In this document: piece by piece, positions 35,168 to 42,263 of the stretch
How positions within the stretch are numbered: the first letter of the stretch is position 1
Layout of the letters: the number at the start of each line of letters is the position of its first letter
DNA from: Prevotella sp.
GTDB lineage: Bacteria; Bacteroidota; Bacteroidia; Bacteroidales; Bacteroidaceae
Length of the DNA stretch: 64,000 bases
Direction of reading: 5' to 3'
NCBI GenBank assembly: GCA_017415455.1
Contig: JAFQGS010000047.1
Location: 1-64,000, forward strand
The notes under the pieces: generated by a model
The model's input: only the letters and a program-made list of their open reading frames with translations
The model's database searches: none
Told to the model about the DNA's origin: nothing
Translations under genes and position numbers: made by a program

Positions 35168-35218
35168 TGCGAGGAATGCGCAACTGGCGGATAACTGATG
35201 AGGAACAGCAAACGGTAT

Positions 35219-35240
35219 GATGCCTTAACGCATTGTGAAA
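35219..35240. repeat. Single GATGCC unit after mnmG
   Basis: One isolated copy of the GATGCC-type 22-nt unit (GATGCCTTAACGCATTGTG), about 50 nt after the mnmG stop codon. Confidence 0.5.
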
Positions 35241-35312
35241 AACAAGAAAACAGGAAGAAAACATCGGCAAAATAAGTACCATGAAAGCATGAGACGAGAT
35301 ATAATTCATAAA

Positions 35313-35328
35313 TGTTTCACGTGAAACA
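35313..35328. promoter_or_regulatory. parS site 1 (ParB-binding palindrome)
   Basis: TGTTTCACGTGAAACA, a perfect 16-bp palindrome identical to the conserved bacterial chromosomal parS consensus. ParB binds such sites near the origin to drive chromosome segregation. It lies in the mnmG-apt gap. ParA and ParB are not encoded in the window. Confidence 0.9.
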
Positions 35329-35389
35329 ATTTATCTTTAAAACATTGATTGATAATAAAATAGAACGAATTCAACGATAAAACGGAATG

Positions 35390-35477
35390 CATTTAATGCC
35401 CGATGAAACGCTGTTTAATAATTAAATACACAACATTTAATGCTCAATAAAACTCTGTTTAATAATCAAATGCACAC
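35390..35477. repeat. AT-rich 44-nt tandem repeat (2 x 22), degenerate
   Basis: CATTTAATGC starts at 35390 and 35434, 44 nt apart. Within each copy a second TTTAAT half-unit (GTTTAATAAT) follows at 22 nt. The rest of 35168-35555 is AT-rich and has parS site 1 and a single GATGCC unit, with no gene. Confidence 0.7.
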
Positions 35478-35555
35478 GAACAAATCGCTGATTACATTAC
35501 ATAAAACAACAAAACGTCGTATATAAGAGATAAAATCATTAAACAATAAATAACT

Positions 35556-36086
35556 ATGAACAACGAGATTCTTATGAAAAACCTCAGGTGTATACCTGAT
35601 TTCCCAATCAAAGGCATCAACTTCCGCGATGTAACCACACTGTTCAAGAACCCCGAATGCATTCAGATCATGGTGGATGAATTGTATGAATTATACAAGG
35701 ACAAAGGCATAACAAAGATTGTCGGAATAGAAAGCAGAGGCTTTGTCATAGCCGCAGCACTTGCCATAAAGCTCGGAGCGGGAATCGTTTTATGCCGCAA
35801 ACCAGGCAAACTGCCCGCAGAAACCGTTCAGGAAAGCTATGAGAAAGAATACGGAACAGATACTATCGAGATACACAAAGACGCGATAGAGGAGACGGAC
35901 GTTGTCCTTCTTCACGACGACCTGCTTGCGACGGGCGGCACAATGAAGGCCGCTTACAATCTGGTTAAGAAGTTTAACCCCAAAGATATATATGTGAACT
36001 TCATCATAGAGATTACAGACGAAGGTCTTCATGGACGTGACATATTCGACAAAGACACAGACATCAAGACGCTGATAACCGTATAA
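35556..36086 (+). CDS. apt: Adenine phosphoribosyltransferase
   Basis: 176 aa, type I PRTase. It has IPDFPIKGINFRD at the start, IESRGFVIAAALA, LPAETVQESYEKEYGTDT (flexible loop) and the PRPP-binding motif VVLLHDDLLATGGTMKAA. It salvages adenine to AMP. It is flanked by parS sites on both sides and followed by a terminator at 36098-36137. Confidence 0.95.
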   Translation: MNNEILMKNLRCIPDFPIKGINFRDVTTLFKNPECIQIMVDELYELYKDKGITKIVGIESRGFVIAAALAIKLGAGIVLCRKPGKLPAETVQESYEKEYGTDTIEIHKDAIEETDVVLLHDDLLATGGTMKAAYNLVKKFNPKDIYVNFIIEITDEGLHGRDIFDKDTDIKTLITV

Positions 36087-36097
36087 CAACATCCGAC

Positions 36098-36137
36098 AAA
36101 GCCGGCAACCGACTGCAAAAGACGGTTTGCCGGCTTT
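36098..36137 (+). terminator. Terminator of apt
   Basis: AAAGCCGGCAACCG (36098-36111) pairs with CGGTTTGCCGGCTTT (36123-36137) with a one-base bulge. It is immediately followed by parS site 2. Confidence 0.75.
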
Positions 36138-36138
36138 A

Positions 36139-36154
36139 TGTTTCACGTGAAACA
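36139..36154. promoter_or_regulatory. parS site 2 (ParB-binding palindrome)
   Basis: A second perfect TGTTTCACGTGAAACA, 826 nt from the first, between the apt terminator and uvrC. Two exact copies this close are very unlikely by chance. Confidence 0.9.
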
Positions 36155-36193
36155 TTTTACATAAAACCCTCTTTCACTCAGTGTTTTAGGCTT

Positions 36194-38041
36194 ATGACTA
36201 AAGAAGAAAATGAACAACGACTCGCCCGTTTGCGTGACATTATAAGCAACATACCCACCAAACCCGGTAGTTATCAGTATTATGATGAGCACGGAACGAT
36301 AATATATGTAGGCAAGGCGAAGAACTTAAAGAGCCGTGTCTCTTCTTATTTTCACAAGGAAGTGGACCGTTACAAGACCAAGGTTTTGGTCAGTAAGATT
36401 CACAACATTACCTATACGGTGGTAAACAGTGAAGAAGACGCACTCCTTTTAGAGAACAACCTCATTAAGAAATTTCAGCCAAAATACAACATTCTACTGA
36501 AAGACGGCAAGACATATCCCTCTATCTGCATCACAAAAGAGCCCCTTCCTCGCATCTTCAAGACACGAGTTGTGAACAAAAAGTACGGCCATTACTTTGG
36601 TCCTTACAGCCATATCGGCACGATGAATGCGCTTCTCGGCATCATAAAAGAGCTCTACAAGCCGCGCACCTGTCGCCAGCCAATGACCGAAGAGGGCATA
36701 AGATGCGGAAAGTACAAGCCCTGCCTGGAGTACCATCTGCATAATTGCGGAGGCGCCTGCATAGGCAAACAAAGCATGGAAGACTACCAGCAGAACATAC
36801 GTCAGGCACGTGAGATACTGAAAGGCAACACCCGCGAGGTGGCAAAAGAGACATACTCGCAGATGATGAAGGCCGCCGAGGAGCTGCGTTTTGAGGCCGC
36901 TGAGGAGCTGAAAAAGCGCTATCTGCTGCTGAAAGACTTCACCTCAAAGAGCGAGGTGGTAAGCAACAGCATCAACAACGTGGACGTTTTCAGTATCACA
37001 AGCGATGAAAACAACTCTTATGTGAACTATCTCCACGTGCAGAACGGCAGCATAAACCAGGCATTCACATACGAGTTGAAGAAGAAACTGGGCGAGAGCG
37101 ACGCCGAAGTGCTGTGCTATGCCATAATAGAAATACGCAAACGTGTTGACAGCAGTGCAAAAGAGATAATCCTTCCTTTCGACATTGAGACGACACTCGA
37201 CGGCATAACGCTCACCATTCCGCAGCGAGGCGACAAGAAAACCCTTCTGGAGCTGTCGCTGATGAACTGCAAGCAGTACCGTTTCGACAGGTTGAAACAA
37301 GCCGAAAAGCTCAATCCAGAGCAGAAGTCGGTGCGCATAATGAAGGAGCTTCAGGATATTCTCAAACTGCCTAAGATGCCTTACCACATTGAGTGTTTTG
37401 ACAACTCAAACATCAGTGGCAGTGATGCTGTGGCGGCATGCGTGGTATTCAAGAAGCTGAAGCCAAGCAAAAGCGACTACCGAAAGTATAACATCAAGAC
37501 GGTGGTGGGCCCCGACGACTATGCCAGCATGCAGGAAGTGGTGCGCAGAAGATACTCAAGGCTCATCGACGAAGGCTCTCCCCTGCCCGACCTCATCATC
37601 ACCGACGGTGGCAAAGGACAGATGGAGGTGGTGCGACGCGTTGTTGAAGACGAGCTGCATCTTGCCATACCTATTGCCGGACTGGCAAAGAACGACCGCC
37701 ACCGCACCAGCGAACTGCTCTTCGGCAACCCTCCTTTGGTTGTAGGAATGAAGCCAGACAGCGACATCTTCCGCCTTATGACACGCATACAAGACGAGGT
37801 TCACCGCTTCGCCATTACCTTCCACCGCGACAAACGCAGCAAGAGCGCACTGCAGAGCGAGCTCGACGGCATCAAGGGTATAGGCGGAAAGACACGCGAA
37901 ATGCTGCTGAAGGAGCTGAAAACCGTAAAGAAGATAAAAGCCGCTGACATACAGACACTTAGCAACATCATAGGAAATACCAAGGCCACGATTATCTATA
38001 ATCATTTCCATACAGACACTCCGGGGCACGCTGACAATTAA
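36194..38041 (+). CDS. uvrC: Excinuclease ABC subunit C
   Basis: 615 aa. The N-terminal GIY-YIG nuclease (KPGSYQYYDEHGTIIYVGKA) makes the 3' incision. A Cys-containing region (CGKYKPCLEYHLHNCGGAC) and a UVR motif (about 205-240) follow. The RNase H-like domain (HIECFDNSNISGSDAVAACV, VGPDDYASMQEVVRRRYSR, LIITDGGKGQ) makes the 5' incision, and tandem helix-hairpin-helix motifs (LDGIKGIGGKTREMLL) close the protein. It acts in nucleotide excision repair with UvrAB. Confidence 0.96.
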   Translation: MTKEENEQRLARLRDIISNIPTKPGSYQYYDEHGTIIYVGKAKNLKSRVSSYFHKEVDRYKTKVLVSKIHNITYTVVNSEEDALLLENNLIKKFQPKYNILLKDGKTYPSICITKEPLPRIFKTRVVNKKYGHYFGPYSHIGTMNALLGIIKELYKPRTCRQPMTEEGIRCGKYKPCLEYHLHNCGGACIGKQSMEDYQQNIRQAREILKGNTREVAKETYSQMMKAAEELRFEAAEELKKRYLLLKDFTSKSEVVSNSINNVDVFSITSDENNSYVNYLHVQNGSINQAFTYELKKKLGESDAEVLCYAIIEIRKRVDSSAKEIILPFDIETTLDGITLTIPQRGDKKTLLELSLMNCKQYRFDRLKQAEKLNPEQKSVRIMKELQDILKLPKMPYHIECFDNSNISGSDAVAACVVFKKLKPSKSDYRKYNIKTVVGPDDYASMQEVVRRRYSRLIDEGSPLPDLIITDGGKGQMEVVRRVVEDELHLAIPIAGLAKNDRHRTSELLFGNPPLVVGMKPDSDIFRLMTRIQDEVHRFAITFHRDKRSKSALQSELDGIKGIGGKTREMLLKELKTVKKIKAADIQTLSNIIGNTKATIIYNHFHTDTPGHADN

Positions 38042-38050
38042 ACCGGTATC

Positions 38051-38145
38051 CGGAAGGACATCAAACGGCTTGCAAGAGATGCCCGAACGTGCGCCAAAAG
38101 GACATTAAACGCAAGCCGAAAAGGCATTAAACGCAAGCCCGCCAG
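38051..38145. repeat. 22-nt-period intergenic array (GGCATYAAACG type)
   Basis: CATC/CATT cores at 38059, 38103 and 38125 are 44 and 22 nt apart, with an inverted GATGCC at 38078 between. It lies after uvrC. The remainder of 38042-38456 contains the dtd promoter and no gene. Confidence 0.78.
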
Positions 38146-38367
38146 ACGTCAGTCTGTAACTATCTGAGGCATAAACACTTACTGCATCACACCCTTTCCG
38201 CGCCGGCATGTTGATGACATACGCCTCAGACAGAACCACCCCACGTCAGAGAATGACTGCAAGTCCATGCGCCATTATCATCACACAAAAGGCGGAGAAA
38301 GTCTGTTAAAATTGCGTAAGACCAAATAAAAAAGAGAAAACAGGTGGCTTTTAAACAATAAATTGCC

Positions 38368-38375
38368 TAACTTTG
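38368..38375 (+). promoter_or_regulatory. Bacteroidota -7 element of the dtd-mazG-deoC operon
   Basis: TAACTTTG, a perfect TAnnTTTG, about 80 nt before the dtd ATG at 38457. Confidence 0.6.
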
Positions 38376-38456
38376 TATCGTGCATAGATACATTCTCATG
38401 GGCAGACAACGACAGAAGCCCATGCAGACAGGCAGAAAACAAGGCAGAAAAGATAC

Positions 38457-38909
38457 ATGAGAATAGTAATACAGCGCGTCAGCAGCGCATCGGTAGAGAT
38501 AGAAGGCAGCATAAAGTCTGCCATAGGCAAGGGCTACATGATACTGCTTGGCGTGTGCGACGATGACACAGTGGAAGACGTTGAATGGCTTGCCAAGAAG
38601 GTTGCGGGCCTCCGTGTCTTTGACGATGACAACGGAGTGATGAACCGCTCCATAACAGACGTAGGCGGCGAGGTGCTCGTTGTGAGCCAGTTCACGCTCT
38701 ACGCGTCATACAAAAAAGGCAACCGCCCGTCGTGGTTGCGCGCCGCACGCCATGAGATATCAGTGCCATTGTACGAGCAGTTCTGCTCTGCGCTGAGCCG
38801 TTTGCTGGGCAAGAAGGTCGGCACCGGTGAGTTTGGAGCCGACATGAAGGTGTCACTCGTCAACGACGGACCCGTCACCATTTGCATGGATAGTAAAAAC
38901 AAGGAATAA
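38457..38909 (+). CDS. dtd: D-aminoacyl-tRNA deacylase
   Basis: 150 aa, starts MRIVIQRVSSASVEI. It has LLGVCDDDTVEDVEWLAKKV, VGGEVLVVSQFTLYAS (catalytic SQFTLY) and the C-terminal GEFGADMKVSLVNDGPVT with the GP motif that gives chiral selectivity. It hydrolyses D-amino acids and glycine mischarged on tRNA. It heads an operon with two small membrane proteins, a MazG-like protein and deoC; the next gene begins 1 nt after its stop codon. Confidence 0.95.
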   Translation: MRIVIQRVSSASVEIEGSIKSAIGKGYMILLGVCDDDTVEDVEWLAKKVAGLRVFDDDNGVMNRSITDVGGEVLVVSQFTLYASYKKGNRPSWLRAARHEISVPLYEQFCSALSRLLGKKVGTGEFGADMKVSLVNDGPVTICMDSKNKE

Positions 38910-38910
38910 T

Positions 38911-39150
38911 ATGGATATAAAGAAAATTTTCAATGCAGCCGGAATCATCGGTTTTGCAACCATCATCTGTAAAGATATTTTAGATTTAAGTGACAACCTT
39001 ATGATTATTGGCAGCGTCCTATGCATAATCTGTATGAGCTACCGTATTGCCAAATGGCGTGAGTATAACAAGTCAGACAACGTGTGCCATGTGGCTATTG
39101 CCTCTGTCTTCCTGATATATCTCGCACTGCATTTCATCTTCAAGATCTGA
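38911..39150 (+). CDS. Small membrane protein of unknown function
   Basis: 79 aa with three hydrophobic stretches (about residues 9-22, 30-45 and 61-78). The pattern IGSVLCIICMSYRIAKWREY is shared with the next gene (IGIAMLLICLVYDIIHWRE), which suggests tandem duplicates. No named family is recognised. Tight coupling to dtd (1 nt) supports that it is a real gene. Confidence 0.6.
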   Translation: MDIKKIFNAAGIIGFATIICKDILDLSDNLMIIGSVLCIICMSYRIAKWREYNKSDNVCHVAIASVFLIYLALHFIFKI

Positions 39151-39187
39151 TACAAAAAAGAAAAACCGAAATCTAAAAACATATATT

Positions 39188-39400
39188 ATGAAGAAAATTA
39201 TAGAACGAATAAGCATCATAGGAATAATCCTGCTTGCCTGTGGTAAGCTCTTTGATGTGAACATCTTGTCATACATCGGAATTGCCATGCTGCTGATATG
39301 TCTTGTATATGACATCATCCACTGGCGCGAGCAGAAGCTTTTCCTACTAATCATCAGCCTGTTGCTGCTGGCACTCATCATCGGAATAATCGTAGTATAA
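39188..39400 (+). CDS. Small membrane protein of unknown function (paralogue of the preceding one)
   Basis: 70 aa, starts MKKIIERISIIGIILLACGK, with hydrophobic segments at about 8-20, 27-43 and 50-70 and a central HWRE motif. It resembles the preceding gene in length, spacing of helices and the WRE motif. It lies 37 nt after it and 16 nt before the MazG-like gene. Function unknown. Confidence 0.6.
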   Translation: MKKIIERISIIGIILLACGKLFDVNILSYIGIAMLLICLVYDIIHWREQKLFLLIISLLLLALIIGIIVV

Positions 39401-39416
39401 CCACCTCTACCCCACC

Positions 39417-39743
39417 ATGAGCATGACAATCAGCGAGGCACAGGAGACTGTTGACAAGTGGATTAAGCAATACGGAGTGCGCTATTTCAATGAGCTCACC
39501 AACATGGCGTGCCTCACCGAGGAGGTGGGTGAGCTGGCACGTATCATCGCCCGACGCTATGGCGAACAGAGCTTCAAGCCCGGCGAGAAGGCAGACATTG
39601 GCGAGGAGATTGCCGATGTGCTGTGGGTGCTCATCTGTCTTGCCAACCAAACGGGCACAGATCTTGAGCAGGAACTGCGCAAAAGCATAGAGAAGAAGAC
39701 GCGGCGCGACAGCAGGAGGCACTTGGATAATTCTAAATTATGA
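39417..39743 (+). CDS. MazG-like nucleotide pyrophosphohydrolase
   Basis: 108 aa, all-alpha NTP pyrophosphohydrolase fold. Metal-binding acidic motifs are EEVGELARIIARRYGE (about residues 35-50) and GEEIADVLWVLICLAN (about 61-76). It probably hydrolyses a (modified) nucleoside triphosphate to the monophosphate as a house-cleaning enzyme. Placement beside dtd and deoC is in keeping with nucleotide or tRNA quality control and salvage. Met3 is an alternative start. Confidence 0.85.
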   Translation: MSMTISEAQETVDKWIKQYGVRYFNELTNMACLTEEVGELARIIARRYGEQSFKPGEKADIGEEIADVLWVLICLANQTGTDLEQELRKSIEKKTRRDSRRHLDNSKL

Positions 39744-39817
39744 ATTATGAATTATGAGAGCGCATGCCGACAGAGGAAATATCATGAGAAAATAAAACCT
39801 ATAAAACAACATAAGAA

Positions 39818-40735
39818 ATGACAGAAAATCATCATCACAATCATCAGGAGAATGTCAATAAATACGAAGAGGCACTGAAGAAGTACAACTGCGAGGTAAG
39901 CGACGAGCAGGTAAGCGCCGCCGTTAAGAAGATTATCGCAGAGAAAGTGCACGAGAACGACACTCTGGATATTAAGAAATTCCTCATGGGAAGTGTAGAA
40001 CTCACATCGCTGAGCACCACCGACTCTGACGAGAGTATTATGGCTTTCACAGAGAGAGTGAACCAGTTTGACGAGGCATATGCCGACCTTCCACACGTGG
40101 CTACTATCTGCGTGTATCCCTGTTTTGCAAAAACCGTGAGCGAGACATTGGAAGTTGAGGGTGTGGAAGTGGCTTGCGTGTCGGGCAGTTTCCCATCATC
40201 TCAGGCCCTTATAGAGGTGAAAGTGGCTGAGACAGCGCTCGCCGTGAAGGACGGTGCAACCGAGATAGACATCGTTATGCCTGTGGGCAAGTTCCTAAGC
40301 GGCGACTACGAGGGTCTGTGCGACGACATCAACGAGCAGAAGCAGGCATGTGGCGAGGCGGCCATGAAGGTAATCCTTGAGACAGGATGCCTGAAGACGG
40401 CTTCCAACATCAAGAAAGCCTCTATACTTTCAATGTACGCCGGGGCCGACTATATTAAGACATCAACAGGCAAACTGTCGCCGGCGGCTACTCCGGAGGC
40501 GGCATACGTGATGTGCCAGGCTATCAAAGAGTACTACGAGGAGACAGGCATTCAGATTGGTTTCAAGCCTGCCGGAGGCATAAACTCTGTCATGGACGCG
40601 CTCATCTATTACACCATCGTGAAGGAGGTGCTGGGCGAACAGTGGCTGACAAACAAGTGGTTCCGCCTGGGAACAAGCCGACTCGCAAACATGCTGATAA
40701 GCGAAATAACGGGCGTAGAGACCAAATTCTTCTAA
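39818..40735 (+). CDS. deoC: Deoxyribose-phosphate aldolase
   Basis: 305 aa, class I aldolase TIM barrel. VCVYP-like ATICVYPCFAKTV, GATEIDIVMPVGKFLSGDY, KVILETG and the Schiff-base lysine region ADYIKTSTGKLSPAATPE followed by GFKPAGGI are visible. It splits deoxyribose 5-phosphate to acetaldehyde and glyceraldehyde 3-phosphate. A His-rich N-terminal extension (HHHNHQ) and about 60 extra residues make it longer than E. coli DeoC (about 260 aa), as in other Bacteroidales. It ends the dtd operon. Confidence 0.94.
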   Translation: MTENHHHNHQENVNKYEEALKKYNCEVSDEQVSAAVKKIIAEKVHENDTLDIKKFLMGSVELTSLSTTDSDESIMAFTERVNQFDEAYADLPHVATICVYPCFAKTVSETLEVEGVEVACVSGSFPSSQALIEVKVAETALAVKDGATEIDIVMPVGKFLSGDYEGLCDDINEQKQACGEAAMKVILETGCLKTASNIKKASILSMYAGADYIKTSTGKLSPAATPEAAYVMCQAIKEYYEETGIQIGFKPAGGINSVMDALIYYTIVKEVLGEQWLTNKWFRLGTSRLANMLISEITGVETKFF

Positions 40736-40763
40736 GAACGGACGTCTATAGCAAATAACCATT

Positions 40764-40805
40764 ATATCGGCTCAGAACGCAAATAAACCGCTTCTGAGCC
40801 GATAT
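40764..40805 (+). terminator. Terminator of the dtd-deoC operon
   Basis: A perfect 14-bp stem, ATATCGGCTCAGAA (40764-40777) with its complement at 40792-40805, followed by TTTAT. Confidence 0.85.
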
Positions 40806-40867
40806 TTTATACGTTTTGCCCACGTCCGGGCATGACTATCGGCGCAAATCGCCCGTAATGGGGGTCT

Positions 40868-41107
40868 GAAAGGGCATCTTTCAGGCTGTGAAAAGGCATT
40901 AAATGGAAGGCGAAAAGGCATCAAGCGAAACATGAAATGGCATCAGGCGGAATGTAAAAAGGCATCAAATGGAAGGTGAAAGAGCATTAAATAGAACATG
41001 AAAAGGCATCAAGCGGAATGTAAAAAGGCATCAAATGGAAGGTGAGAGAGCATTAAATAGAACATGAAAAGGCATCAAATGGAACGCATTTGATGCCTCT
41101 TCGTAAC
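40868..41107. repeat. Ten-unit 22-nt tandem array with 66-nt higher-order repeat and terminal hairpin
   Basis: Ten units of exactly 22 nt run from 40868 to 41087, starting at 40868, 40890, 40912, 40934, 40956, 40978, 41000, 41022, 41044 and 41066. Most read (G/A)AAAAGGCATCAA then a variable end. Units 5 and 8 are identical, 6 and 9 differ by one base, and 4 and 7 by two, so a 66-nt block was duplicated. The last unit runs into its own inverse, giving a GGCATCAAAT/ATTTGATGCC stem. It lies between the convergent deoC and polyprenyl synthase genes. Confidence 0.95.
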
Positions 41108-41199
41108 GGTGTTTGTTATCCGCTCATTTCCAGGTTGTTATGCTTTGCGTCGCGGTGGCACGTAAAGCATTGGCGGCATGAGCGTGCTCTATATTCTGA

Positions 41200-42177
41200 T
41201 TATTTGTTTCTTGCTATCACAAAGTCAAGATACGCGGTGAGACTCTGGCGTATCTCATCGTCAGAGACCTCCTCACTTAGGAAGCGCAACGCCTCCTGGC
41301 GCAACTCCTCCATGCGTCGCTCGGCATACTCTATGCCGCCGTTCGCCTTGGTGAATGCCACCAGGCGGGCTATCTCCTCAGCACTTACGGTGCCCGCCTT
41401 CACCTTCATGGCAAGGCGTCGCATCTCCTCATCGCCCGAAGTGTTTACCGCATGGATGACAGGCAGGGTTAGTTTGCCCTCCGCCATATCATTACCTGTG
41501 GGCTTGCCTATCTCCGAAGAGTCGTAATAATCAAATATATCGTCGCGTATCTGGAAGATAACTCCGAGGTTACTGCCGAACAAACGGGCTGCCTCTACCC
41601 TGCTTTCGGGCAGTCCTGCACTAATGGCTCCAATGGCACAGCAGGCCTCAAAGAGGGCGGCTGTCTTCTGCTTGATTACCTGATAGTAAACATCCTCGGA
41701 TATTTCGTCGGACGAAATGTTTGTGAGTTGTAGTATCTCACCATTTGAAAGGGTTCTTCCCAGCTCTGCCAGATAACGTATTATCAGCTCGTTGTGTGTC
41801 AGCGAGACACAGAGCAAGGCTGTAGAGAGAATATAATCGCCAACAAGCACAGCCACCTTGTTGTTATATATAGCATTGACCGATGCCTGACCGCGACGCT
41901 CATCGCTCTCGTCCACAACATCATCGTGCACAAGAGAGGCTGTATGCAACAGCTCAAGACCCACCGCGGCATTAAGAGTGGCATCGTTGACAGAGCCATA
42001 GTTCTTAGCCATCAGCAAGATAAGCATGGGGCGCATGCGCTTTCCCGCACGCTGCTTTATGCGGTCGAAGATCTCGGTTTGAAGGTTTCCGGTATGTGAT
42101 AAGGATTCATTGAAAAGGCTTATAAATCCCTGAAGCTCACTCTCTATAGGCTTTTTAATTATTGACAAATAATCCAT
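41200..42177 (-). CDS. Polyprenyl diphosphate synthase
   Basis: 325 aa, all-alpha trans-prenyltransferase. First aspartate-rich motif LVHDDVVDESDERRG (about residues 78-92) and second RDDIFDYYDS (about 212-221), with GKRMRPMLILL upstream. It builds a long-chain (probably octaprenyl-type) diphosphate for menaquinone, consistent with fumarate respiration. It is transcribed against its neighbours, divergent from polA. Confidence 0.92.
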   Translation of the reverse strand: MDYLSIIKKPIESELQGFISLFNESLSHTGNLQTEIFDRIKQRAGKRMRPMLILLMAKNYGSVNDATLNAAVGLELLHTASLVHDDVVDESDERRGQASVNAIYNNKVAVLVGDYILSTALLCVSLTHNELIIRYLAELGRTLSNGEILQLTNISSDEISEDVYYQVIKQKTAALFEACCAIGAISAGLPESRVEAARLFGSNLGVIFQIRDDIFDYYDSSEIGKPTGNDMAEGKLTLPVIHAVNTSGDEEMRRLAMKVKAGTVSAEEIARLVAFTKANGGIEYAERRMEELRQEALRFLSEEVSDDEIRQSLTAYLDFVIARNK

Positions 42178-42194
42178 GAAATGCTATTTTGTTA

Positions 42195-42227
42195 CAAAAT
42201 TACTGATTTTATCGGATTAATGACAAA
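42195..42227 (-). promoter_or_regulatory. Promoter of the polyprenyl synthase gene, next to a weak polA promoter
   Basis: On the minus strand TTTG (42224-42227), 21 nt, TAATTTTG (42195-42202). On the plus strand TAATTTTA (42235-42242) is a near match that could serve polA, 22 nt before its ATG. Confidence 0.65.
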
Positions 42228-42263
42228 AAATTAGTAATTTTACACGGATTTAATACATTATTT

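Noticed and set aside
38911..39743. Small operon genes as a toxin-antitoxin system
   Set aside because: The MazG-like protein is a nucleotide pyrophosphohydrolase, not related to MazEF, and the small proteins are coupled to dtd rather than forming a pair with an antitoxin.
40868..41107. The ten-unit array as a CRISPR array
   Set aside because: Units are 22 nt with a conserved half of only about 10 nt and no unique spacers of 28-36 nt; no cas genes are nearby.
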